The notes beneath the pieces are model-generated. The model was not told the origin of the DNA. It ran no database searches and worked only from the letters and a program-made list of their open reading frames with translations. A stretch of 8,825 nt of DNA, taken from Bacteroidota bacterium. Its GTDB lineage: Bacteria > Bacteroidota > Bacteroidia > Bacteroidales > UBA1402. The first letter of the stretch is position 1, and each line of letters begins with the position of its first letter. Shown in pieces: positions 1 through 5,478 of this stretch. The translations under genes were made by a program, and so were the position numbers. The DNA lies in contig JAUZOU010000105.1 of NCBI GenBank assembly GCA_030706285.1, positions 1 through 8,825 of the forward strand. Direction: 5' to 3'.

Positions 1-154
1 CCAGAATGATTTCTTTACGTGTATCAGGTGTGATGTCCAAACTATGTAATGCCTGAGCATTCTTTGATCGCTCATCCAAGATGAGAATGCCAAAAATGCG
101 TGTCTTTGTTTTCAACTCGTCAAGGTACCTGTCTACCTCATTTTTTGTTGCCAT
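1..154 (-). CDS. MqsR-family type II toxin, N-terminal part (cut by window edge)
   Basis: The first 51 codons of a minus-strand gene starting at ATG 154-152; the rest lies left of the window. The peptide begins MATKNEVDRYLDELK and continues with GILILDERSKNAQAL and then LDITPDTRKEIIL. From memory this pattern (a hydrophobic strand, D-x-R-x-KN-x-QAL, then L-x-I-x-P-x-x-R-K) matches the N-terminus of small Bacteroidota proteins annotated as MqsR-like toxins, which are mRNA interferases with the RelE-like fold. In that family an HTH antitoxin gene usually follows directly, which here would be outside the window. The catalytic C-terminal half is not visible, so neither activity nor completeness can be judged. 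A -7-like element and a TAGT/ACTA palindrome lie just upstream, as expected for an autoregulated toxin-antitoxin operon. The family call rests on recalled similarity only. Confidence 0.62.
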   Translation of the reverse strand, partial: MATKNEVDRYLDELKTKTRIFGILILDERSKNAQALHSLDITPDTRKEIIL

Positions 155-165
155 AAGATATCCTG

Positions 166-173
166 CGAATATA
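166..173 (-). promoter_or_regulatory. Candidate -7 promoter element for the MqsR-like gene
   Basis: Read on the minus strand the element is TATATTCG, one mismatch from the Bacteroidota -7 consensus TAnnTTTG. It lies 11 nt upstream of the ATG, which would give a very short 5' leader. I see no clear TTTG -33 element at the expected spacing. It overlaps the TAGT/ACTA inverted repeat at 172-188. Confidence 0.35.
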
Positions 174-188
174 GTCAATTTATAACTA
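172..188. repeat. TAGT-N9-ACTA inverted repeat, possible operator
   Basis: TAGT at 172-175 and ACTA at 185-188 form a 4-bp inverted repeat with a 9-nt AT-rich spacer, overlapping the candidate -7 element of the MqsR-like gene. A similar pair, TAGT-N10-ACTA, lies at 222-239. The word ACTAAAA occurs three times, at 185, 195 and 236. Toxin-antitoxin operons are commonly repressed by their antitoxin at such palindromes, so an operator is a reasonable inference. In DNA this AT-rich, short arms can arise by chance. Confidence 0.25.
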
Positions 189-221
189 AAAACGACTAAA
201 AAATCGAGATAGATCAAAAAA

Positions 222-239
222 TAGTATCAAATAGAACTA
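222..239. repeat. Second TAGT-N10-ACTA inverted repeat
   Basis: TAGT at 222-225 and ACTA at 236-239 resemble the pair at 172-188, with a centre-to-centre distance of about 50 bp. Two similar sites upstream of a toxin gene would suit cooperative antitoxin binding. The arms are short, so the evidence is weak. Confidence 0.2.
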
Positions 240-412
240 AAAGGTTGTTTGAAAGGCTGGCCGTTTCTGACATAAACCAGCAACAGCCTTTCATTCGGTT
301 TTTCATCATTTAGCTGGATGTAAATGTATGTAAAATTGATTAAAAATAAAATAATTGTTATAAAATGCAACAGTATTAGTATGATGCTGTTCTTGGAAAG
401 GCTCGTATACAA
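227..412 (-). CDS. Doubtful small membrane-protein ORF or gene remnant
   Basis: A 61-residue frame starting at TTG 412-410. I do not recognise it. Residues 9-31 are strongly hydrophobic (a likely membrane helix, ILILLHFITIILFLINF), followed by a polar tail containing KPNERLLLVYVRNGQPFKQPF-like residues. The tail uses codons typical of real genes (CTG, GTT, GTC, GGC, CAG, CCT, TTC), which argues for past or present coding. Against it: there is no ATG, and the frame stays open upstream to a stop at 607-605, inside the TsaC/Sua5-type gene, without any conventional start. It also runs antisense to that gene's promoter. It could be a decayed gene, a small protein with an unusual start, or a chance frame in AT-rich DNA. 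Confidence 0.25.
   Translation of the reverse strand: MYTSLSKNSIILILLHFITIILFLINFTYIYIQLNDEKPNERLLLVYVRNGQPFKQPFSSI
251..292. repeat. 9-bp perfect inverted repeat (hairpin)
   Basis: GAAAGGCTG at 251-259 is the exact reverse complement of CAGCCTTTC at 284-292, with a 24-nt loop. It lies inside the 3' part of the doubtful minus-strand frame. On the plus strand the right arm is followed by ATTCGGTTTTT, giving a weak terminator-like look, but no plus-strand gene ends here. Confidence 0.35.
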
Positions 413-528
413 CTGCGGATGGAATGTTCGTTGAAGATGAAAAAAAAGTTGGAAGAATCGATTTGTTAAGAAAGAGACGTTTAAGGTAAAATTTCTTTCA
501 CGGCTGTTTCTCTTACGGATATAACCCG

Positions 529-536
529 TATTTTTG
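529..536 (+). promoter_or_regulatory. Promoter -7 element for the TsaC/Sua5-type gene
   Basis: TATTTTTG is a perfect match to TAnnTTTG. TTTC at 507-510, 18 nt upstream, is a weak -33 match. Transcription would start near 542-544, just before the ATGs at 551 and 557. This excludes the in-frame GTG at 536, which overlaps the last base of the element. Confidence 0.6.
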
Positions 537-556
537 TGCCTGTAAGAGCAATGACT

Positions 557-1117
557 ATGAACGAAGACATTCAGAAGGCACTTGATGTGCTGTACAAGGG
601 CGGATTAATTTTGTATCCGACGGATACAATCTGGGGCATCGGATGTGATGCGACCAATGAAGCCGCTGTGAAACGCATATATGAACTGAAGCGCCGCCAG
701 GACAGCAAGGCGCTGCTCGTATTGGTAGACAGCGTCTCCAAGCTCGATTATTATGTAACGGAAGTACCTGAAGTCGCTTGGGATCTGATCGAAGTGACAG
801 ACAAGCCGTTGACCGTCATCTATCCGGGAGCCCGCAACCTGGCACCGTCTTTGCTGGCAGATGATGGCACTGTCGGTATACGTGTTACCGGCGAACTGTT
901 TTCAAAAACACTCTGCCAACGGTTCCGGAAAGCCATCGTGTCCACTTCGGCCAATGTAAGCGGACAGCCCTCACCGACCTGTTTCGCTGACGTATCCCGG
1001 GAAATTATTGACGGTGTGGATTATGTCGTCAACTACCGGCAGGACGAACAAGCAAAGGCAACACCGTCCTCTATCATTAAGTTAGGCTTGGGCGGCCAGA
1101 TACAGGTTATCCGGTAA
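557..1117 (+). CDS. L-threonylcarbamoyladenylate synthase (TsaC/YwlC/Sua5 family)
   Basis: Cytoplasmic enzyme that makes threonylcarbamoyl-AMP from threonine, bicarbonate and ATP, the first step of t6A37 modification of ANN-decoding tRNAs. The 186-residue protein is a single YrdC-like domain without the extra C-terminal Sua5 domain. Visible family signatures are GGLILYPTDTIWGIGCDAT (residues 15-33), the KRR..SKAL segment (46-53), DGTVGIRV (103-110), the STSAN motif (129-133) with SGQPSP after it, and SSII near the C-terminus (171-174). ATG 557 is chosen because orthologues I recall start M-x-EDI and because the promoter at 529-536 makes the GTG at 536 impossible. ATG 551, two codons longer, remains possible. 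The next gene begins 91 nt downstream with no clear promoter between, so co-transcription is plausible. Confidence 0.93.
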   Translation: MNEDIQKALDVLYKGGLILYPTDTIWGIGCDATNEAAVKRIYELKRRQDSKALLVLVDSVSKLDYYVTEVPEVAWDLIEVTDKPLTVIYPGARNLAPSLLADDGTVGIRVTGELFSKTLCQRFRKAIVSTSANVSGQPSPTCFADVSREIIDGVDYVVNYRQDEQAKATPSSIIKLGLGGQIQVIR

Positions 1118-1130
1118 GCCTCTTTTTTAA

Positions 1131-1150
1131 CTGTTTTTATACCAAAACAG
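1131..1150. repeat. 7-bp inverted repeat between the TsaC/Sua5-type gene and the sugar transferase
   Basis: CTGTTTT (1131-1137) and AAAACAG (1144-1150) form a perfect 7-bp stem with a 6-nt loop. A T-run precedes the stem and none follows it, so it does not look like a plus-strand terminator. It may be an RNA processing site, an operator, or chance. Confidence 0.3.
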
Positions 1151-1208
1151 GCATTTTGCCGTTAGGTAAAAAGACGCGCAGGGTGTGCGGCAGTTGAACA
1201 GATTTTGA

Positions 1209-2621
1209 ATGAACGATCAAAAACGCCTGCTGAATTATTTATTGTTGGATGTGTTGTCTGCCTTCCTGGCTTGGCAACTGTTCAACATGGCCCGTTTTTT
1301 CGTTTTCCGTTCAACCATCGAATTTCATAGCCTTTCCTCCTTTTTGCTGAATGCCAAGGCCATTGTCCTCAGCCTGATTATTCCTGCCTTTTGGGTACTC
1401 GTCTACCATTTTTCAGGCTATTACGTCTCACCCCGTCGCAAGACTAACCTCGGAGACCTGCTCAATACTGCTATTTCCACGTTGGCTGGAGTGCTGATCG
1501 TCTTTTTCGTCGTTGTTGTAAATGACTATCCTAAAACGCCCTCCCTATATTACGAAATCATCTTGGCTTATTACGGTATCCATTTCCTGTTCTGTTGGCT
1601 GTTCCGGTTCATGCTCACCGGTCCGATGATTGTGAAGCAATCGAAGGGAACATGCAATGTTCCGGCAGTGATTATCGGAACCGGAGAAAACGCTGCCAAG
1701 CTGCTTGGCGAGTTTAACCGGTTTCACTGCAGCCAGTTCTATCAAGTGATGGGCTGCGTCCGGATCGATCAAACCGGTGACCAATTACCGGCTGATATGA
1801 TCCTGGGCAATCTGTCCGACCTGAAAATTATCATACACCGGTATCGCATCGAAGAGCTGTTTGTTGCCATTGACGGTCAGGAATCGGCTCAAACCCATAA
1901 CCTGCTGAATCAGTTGTATCAATACCGGTTACCAGTGAAAGCGGCCGCCAATCCACACGATATTTTGTCCGGAAAAGTTTCCCTTTTTGCCTTGTTCGGC
2001 ATCCCGATGGTCAATCTCACACCGGCTCCCATGCCCGTCTGGCAACAAAAAATCAAACAAGTGACGGACAGAGTAGCTGCGCTGATTTGTCTTATCCTGC
2101 TGTTGCCGGTTTACCTATACCTGGCTGTTCGTGTCAGAAAAGACGCTCCGGGTTGCATCATCTTTACTCAGGATAGGGTTGGAAAGGATGGCAAGCCATT
2201 TACCATTTACAAATTCCGGACAATGTTCCAAGGATCCGAAGAAGATGTCCCTCAATTATCCTGTAAGAACGATCCGCGGGTGACTCCATTCGGACGGTTT
2301 ATGCGCAAGTACAGACTGGATGAACTGCCCCAGTTTTTTAATGTGCTGAAAGGCGATATGGCGCTGGTCGGTCCGCGTCCGGAACGTCAATTCTTTGTCG
2401 ATCAGATTATTGAAAAGGCTCCCCATTATTATTTGACACAACATGTTCTGCCTGGTATCACGTCCTGGGGTATGGTGAAATACGGGTATGCCAACACGGT
2501 TGAAAAAATGATCAGGCGATTGGACTACGATATTTTGTATCTGGAAAATCAAAGTTTGCTGATTGACCTGAAAATTTTAATCTTTACGCTGAAACCCTTG
2601 TTCGGAGGCAAGGGTGTTTAA
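1209..2621 (+). CDS. Exopolysaccharide polyprenyl glycosylphosphotransferase (WbaP/WcaJ-like)
   Basis: Membrane enzyme that transfers a sugar-1-phosphate from a UDP-sugar to undecaprenyl phosphate, the first membrane step in making an exopolysaccharide, capsule or glycan chain. The 470-residue protein has four predicted N-terminal membrane helices (about 7-33, 51-68, 84-104, 115-136), a Rossmann-like CoA/NAD-binding-type domain (IIGTGEN at 155-161, to about 250), then the catalytic domain. In that domain a helix at 289-307 is broken by Pro300, as in the re-entrant helix of monotopic phosphoglycosyl transferases. It is followed by DRVGKDGKPF, KFRTM (335-339), the catalytic Asp-Glu pair in RLDELPQ (D371, E372) and GPRPE (388-392). 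The sugar cannot be predicted. No other polysaccharide gene is adjacent, so this initiating enzyme is separated from its pathway. ATG 1209 places the first helix correctly. Confidence 0.9.
   Translation: MNDQKRLLNYLLLDVLSAFLAWQLFNMARFFVFRSTIEFHSLSSFLLNAKAIVLSLIIPAFWVLVYHFSGYYVSPRRKTNLGDLLNTAISTLAGVLIVFFVVVVNDYPKTPSLYYEIILAYYGIHFLFCWLFRFMLTGPMIVKQSKGTCNVPAVIIGTGENAAKLLGEFNRFHCSQFYQVMGCVRIDQTGDQLPADMILGNLSDLKIIIHRYRIEELFVAIDGQESAQTHNLLNQLYQYRLPVKAAANPHDILSGKVSLFALFGIPMVNLTPAPMPVWQQKIKQVTDRVAALICLILLLPVYLYLAVRVRKDAPGCIIFTQDRVGKDGKPFTIYKFRTMFQGSEEDVPQLSCKNDPRVTPFGRFMRKYRLDELPQFFNVLKGDMALVGPRPERQFFVDQIIEKAPHYYLTQHVLPGITSWGMVKYGYANTVEKMIRRLDYDILYLENQSLLIDLKILIFTLKPLFGGKGV
2594..2615 (+). repeat. 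7-bp hairpin at the 3' end of the sugar transferase gene
   Basis: ACCCTTG (2594-2600) pairs perfectly with CAAGGGT (2609-2615) around an 8-nt loop, ending just before the stop codon at 2619-2621. With a bulged G the stem can extend into AAA/TTT. No T-tract follows directly, so it is at best a weak terminator or a 3'-end stabilising structure. Confidence 0.3.
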
Positions 2622-2638
2622 CGATTCCGAAAGAAAGA

Positions 2639-2670
2639 TTTGCAGAGCTGTGAATTTTTTTTCTTCTTTG
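2639..2670 (+). promoter_or_regulatory. Weak candidate promoter for the ClC gene
   Basis: TTTG (2639-2642) is followed after 20 nt by CTTCTTTG (2663-2670). This has the right spacing and a TTTG end but differs at both bases of the TA half of TAnnTTTG. A start near 2677 would give a short leader before ATG 2693. Read-through from the upstream gene is the alternative. Confidence 0.25.
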
Positions 2671-2692
2671 TCGTTCAACTGGTAAAAAAGAG

Positions 2693-4471
2693 ATGGCAGA
2701 AGGTGAACGTTATTTAAAACTGATTCGTTGGCGGGAAAACCACATCAAGGAGTCCAATTTTATCCTGATTTTAAGTTTTATTGTCGGTGCCCTGACAGCT
2801 TGTGCTGCCTTGCTGCTGAAAAAGCTGATCTTTCTGATCCAGCAATTCCTGACTTCACCGTTTTCCATCGAAAATGTCAATTATCTGTATCTGCTTTATC
2901 CGGCCATCGGTATTTTTCTGGCATCCGTGTATGTCCGTTATGTGGTGAAGGATGACATTAGCCATGGTGTCACGCATATTTTGTATGCCATCTCCAGGAG
3001 GCAAGGCCGGCTGAAACGGCACAATATGTGGACTTCATTGATATCCAGCTCTGTAACCATTGGCATGGGCGGGTCAGTAGGAGCGGAGGCCCCTATCGTA
3101 CTCACCGGATCGGCCATCGGATCCAACCTGGGGTCTTATTTCAAAATGGATCATAAAACATTGATGTTGCTGATGGGATGTGGCGCAGCGGCTGCCATCG
3201 CCGGCATTTTTAAGGCACCGATTGCCGGTATGATCTTTACTATCGAAGTGCTGATGCTTGATATGACCTCAGCGTCAGTATTACCGCTGCTCATTTCTTC
3301 AGTTACGGCCGCTTCGCTTTCCTATTTCGTGACTGGCACTCAACCGATGTTTCAATTTTCAATGACCGAGCCCTTTGCTCTTAGTCGCATTCCATGGGTC
3401 GTATTACTGAGCATATCCTGCGGATTGGTTTCCTTGTATCTGATCAGAGGTATGAACAAAGTGGAAGGCTGGTACAAAAAAAGGAGCAATCCGTACGAGA
3501 AGTTGTTCATGGGTGCTGTTGTATTGAGTGTGCTGATCTTTCTGTTCCCGCCGTTGTATGGTGAGGGCTATTCGTCTATTGAAAACCTGATCAGCAGCAA
3601 TCCGGAAATGCTGGCACAGGGAAGCTTTTTCTATGCCTTTAAAGACAATGTCTGGGTACTCATGGGCTATTTTTCGCTCATCGTGTTCTTCAAAATTGTC
3701 GCTTCGGCTTCCACGAACGGTGCCGGTGGAGTGGGTGGCGTTTTCGCTCCCTGTCTCTTTGTGGGCTGCCTGGTTGGTTATATCGTTGGAATAGCCATTA
3801 ACCATTCTGGGTTTGGCACTGTTTCACCTGCCAACTTTGCTTTAATGGGCATGGCTGGTGTCATGTCAGCGGTGATGCATGCACCTTTGACAGGCGTGTT
3901 TCTGATTGCAGAACTGACCGGTGGCTATGAACTGTTGCTACCATTGCTTATCGTTTCCGGAGGTTCTTTCCTGACCATTTATCTGTTTGAAAAACACAGT
4001 ATCTATTCAATGCGTTTGGCTCAAAAAGGTGAATTGGTGACACACCATAAAGACAAGGCCGTTTTAACCCTGATGAAAGTCGAGAATGTGATTGAAACGG
4101 ATTTTGAGACGATCAACCCGAATATGTATCTGGGTAATCTGGTGAAAATTATTTCGACTTCCAGACGGAATATTTTTCCGGTGGTGGATGAGTCGAACAT
4201 CTTTCTTGGCATTGTGCCGTTGGATGATATCCGGAACATTATGTTTAGAACAGAACTGTATTACCGGTTTAAAGTGCAGAAACTGATGATCTCACCTCCG
4301 GCGATCATCACCATTGATGACCAGATGGAACAGGTTATGAAGACGTTTGATGATACCAAGGCCTGGAACCTCCCGGTGGTGGATTCTGAAGGACGTTATA
4401 TCGGGTTCGTTTCCAAATCAAAGATTTTCAATACCTACCGCAAAGTATTGGTGCACTTCTCAGACGAGTAA
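2693..4471 (+). CDS. ClC-family chloride channel/transporter with C-terminal CBS domain pair
   Basis: Inner-membrane anion transport protein, 592 residues, with a ClC core (about 20-440) and two CBS domains (about 461-520 and 527-585), which in other family members bind nucleotides and modulate gating. ClC signatures are present: SHGVTH (90-95) where CLC-ec1 has GSGIPE; GAEAP (130-134) for the GxEGP loop, keeping the gating glutamate as E132; FKAPIAGMIFTIEV (173-186); GGVFAP (348-353); and the pore tyrosine Y438 in SIYSM. At the place of the internal proton glutamate of CLC-ec1 (E203) I read Val186, a pattern also found in chloride channels and many uncharacterised bacterial members. Transport mode (channel or H+/Cl- exchanger) is therefore open. 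The stop lies 3 nt from that of the convergent downstream gene. Confidence 0.93.
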   Translation: MAEGERYLKLIRWRENHIKESNFILILSFIVGALTACAALLLKKLIFLIQQFLTSPFSIENVNYLYLLYPAIGIFLASVYVRYVVKDDISHGVTHILYAISRRQGRLKRHNMWTSLISSSVTIGMGGSVGAEAPIVLTGSAIGSNLGSYFKMDHKTLMLLMGCGAAAAIAGIFKAPIAGMIFTIEVLMLDMTSASVLPLLISSVTAASLSYFVTGTQPMFQFSMTEPFALSRIPWVVLLSISCGLVSLYLIRGMNKVEGWYKKRSNPYEKLFMGAVVLSVLIFLFPPLYGEGYSSIENLISSNPEMLAQGSFFYAFKDNVWVLMGYFSLIVFFKIVASASTNGAGGVGGVFAPCLFVGCLVGYIVGIAINHSGFGTVSPANFALMGMAGVMSAVMHAPLTGVFLIAELTGGYELLLPLLIVSGGSFLTIYLFEKHSIYSMRLAQKGELVTHHKDKAVLTLMKVENVIETDFETINPNMYLGNLVKIISTSRRNIFPVVDESNIFLGIVPLDDIRNIMFRTELYYRFKVQKLMISPPAIITIDDQMEQVMKTFDDTKAWNLPVVDSEGRYIGFVSKSKIFNTYRKVLVHFSDE

Positions 4472-4474
4472 TTG

Positions 4475-5245
4475 TTATTCTACCATTTTTACGTCGATCT
4501 GGCCGATGCCGGCTTCTACGTTCAGGTAAAGCGTATACTTGGATTTACCGTACTGTCCGTTGGTGTAGATTTTGCCGTTCCGTTCAAAAAACGGAATGTT
4601 GACTTCTCCGATCAGCCCGGAAACAGCGATGCGGACTCCGGTATCATACGGGACCTTGATTTCCAGTTCTCCAATGCCTCCCTTGATATTTGCTTCCAGG
4701 TCATTGTGCCATTTTCCGGATAAGTCCAGACTAGCTTCACCGGTAAATAAATTGAAGATGACGGCCGGTACAGAGGTGTTGCGCAAGTTGACTTTCGATT
4801 CTCCCGCCATCATGCGGTATTCGAACCGGTCGATCCGGCAACCTTCCAGGTTGATGTCTGATTCACCTCCCTTTAATTTGATGGACAAACTGTTGCGGAT
4901 ATCGGGGTTGATTTGGACGAACCATTCATTGTCATCCAGGTTCTCAAGATCCTTCCCTTTGAGTGATTCCGACGAAAGGCTCAGGTATCCGGTTTTACCA
5001 ACTTCGTGATAGGTCATATCCGGACGAAGAAATGTTTTGCCGAACCCATAATAACAATCTGCCAAATTGCCGGATGTGCCGTCCAAGTGCAGTTCGCCGG
5101 CCAGAAAGTCGATATCGGTCTTGACTTCTTTGGCTTTACCGGTGTCAATGGATTTTTTAAAGCTGCTTTCAGAGGGATTCCTGCCGAACATGTGGAAAAA
5201 AATCAAAAAGCAGGCTGCGAAAATCAAATAAGCGATTCGTTTCAT
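4475..5245 (-). CDS. Membrane-anchored or exported toast-rack-like beta-repeat protein
   Basis: A 256-residue protein of unknown function. Residues 1-20 (MKRI, then AYLIFAACFLIFFHMF) form a signal peptide or N-terminal anchor. Cys12 sits in FAAC, but the hydrophobic run continues after it, so a lipoprotein is doubtful. The rest is a beta-strand repeat protein with a recurring G-E/G-x-x-(L/V/I)-x-(L/I/V) unit: AGELHL (49-54), GGESDINL (126-133), AGESKVNL (147-154), TGEASLDL (168-175), GGIGELEI (189-196), GLIGEVNI (210-216) and AGIGQIDV (245-252). The spacing of about 21 residues and the pattern recall toast-rack/LiaF-C-type (DUF4097/DUF2154-like) domains linked to envelope stress. That link is inference. 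It is transcribed toward the ClC gene and is monocistronic here. I found no convincing TAnnTTTG promoter for it. Confidence 0.8.
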   Translation of the reverse strand: MKRIAYLIFAACFLIFFHMFGRNPSESSFKKSIDTGKAKEVKTDIDFLAGELHLDGTSGNLADCYYGFGKTFLRPDMTYHEVGKTGYLSLSSESLKGKDLENLDDNEWFVQINPDIRNSLSIKLKGGESDINLEGCRIDRFEYRMMAGESKVNLRNTSVPAVIFNLFTGEASLDLSGKWHNDLEANIKGGIGELEIKVPYDTGVRIAVSGLIGEVNIPFFERNGKIYTNGQYGKSKYTLYLNVEAGIGQIDVKMVE

Positions 5246-5330
5246 ACTAACAGATTGTTGGCAATGGTTTATATTAATAGGACGTCATCCGGCAAAAAAT
5301 GTTACAAGACAAGAACAATTTTTTTTGAAT

Positions 5331-5338
5331 TATCTTTG
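5331..5338 (+). promoter_or_regulatory. Promoter -7 element for fmt
   Basis: TATCTTTG is an exact TAnnTTTG match, followed by TGG as is common at Bacteroidota promoters. The upstream spacer is A/T-rich but has no TTTG at -33 spacing. A start near 5345 gives a leader of roughly 135 nt before fmt. Confidence 0.6.
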
Positions 5339-5344
5339 TGGAAA

Positions 5345-5478
5345 GAGTAAGGCCGCCAATGTCTGGCTGGCTGCCGTAACAAACAGACAATGAAACGGGC
5401 AAGCCTGTAGCAGAAACCAGGCAGATGATCATCAACATACAGCGTTACAGCTTTCCTTAAACAAAAAATTATGATCAG
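5345..5478 (+). promoter_or_regulatory. fmt 5' leader with four short upstream ORFs
   Basis: Every ATG in the leader opens a very short frame: MSGWLP (5359-5379), MKRASL (5390-5410), MIINIQRYSFP (5425-5460) and MIR (5471-5482). The last stop overlaps the fmt start as ATGA (5479-5482). They are tandem and do not overlap each other. A 5-bp hairpin GCCTG/CAGGC (5403-5407/5418-5422) lies between the second and third. The leader could act in translational control. Short frames also arise easily by chance, so a role is only suggested. Confidence 0.3.

Larger units (their letters stand above)
155..556. other. AT-rich divergent intergenic region
   Basis: About 400 bp separate the divergent starts of the MqsR-like gene and the TsaC/Sua5-type gene. 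The region holds the toxin-side palindromes (172-188, 222-239), the doubtful small minus-strand frame (227-412), a 9-bp hairpin (251-292) and the plus-strand promoter at 529-536. In 413-505 I see only low-complexity A/T-rich DNA with no convincing gene or RNA structure. Confidence 0.6.

Noticed and set aside
2256..2552. 98-codon minus-strand frame inside the sugar transferase gene
   Set aside because: It runs opposite the catalytic DELPQ/GPRPE region, whose conservation explains the lack of stops.
3404..3805. 133-codon minus-strand frame inside the ClC gene
   Set aside because: It lies wholly antisense to a well-conserved ClC core, has no recognisable domain and an unnatural composition.
4578..4596. 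TTCCGTT/AACGGAA hairpin as a terminator for the ClC gene
   Set aside because: A perfect 7-bp stem with a 5-nt loop, but it has no T-tract, lies over 100 nt past the ClC stop and is inside a coding sequence.
4572..5009. 145-codon plus-strand frame inside the toast-rack gene
   Set aside because: It is antisense to a gene with a clear signal/anchor segment and an internal protein repeat, and its product is rich in Ser/Pro/Arg as expected for a shadow frame.
5345..5478. Riboswitch, T-box or tRNA-like structure in the fmt leader
   Set aside because: No long conserved stem, T-box sequence or cloverleaf could be drawn; only short 4-5 bp hairpins are present.
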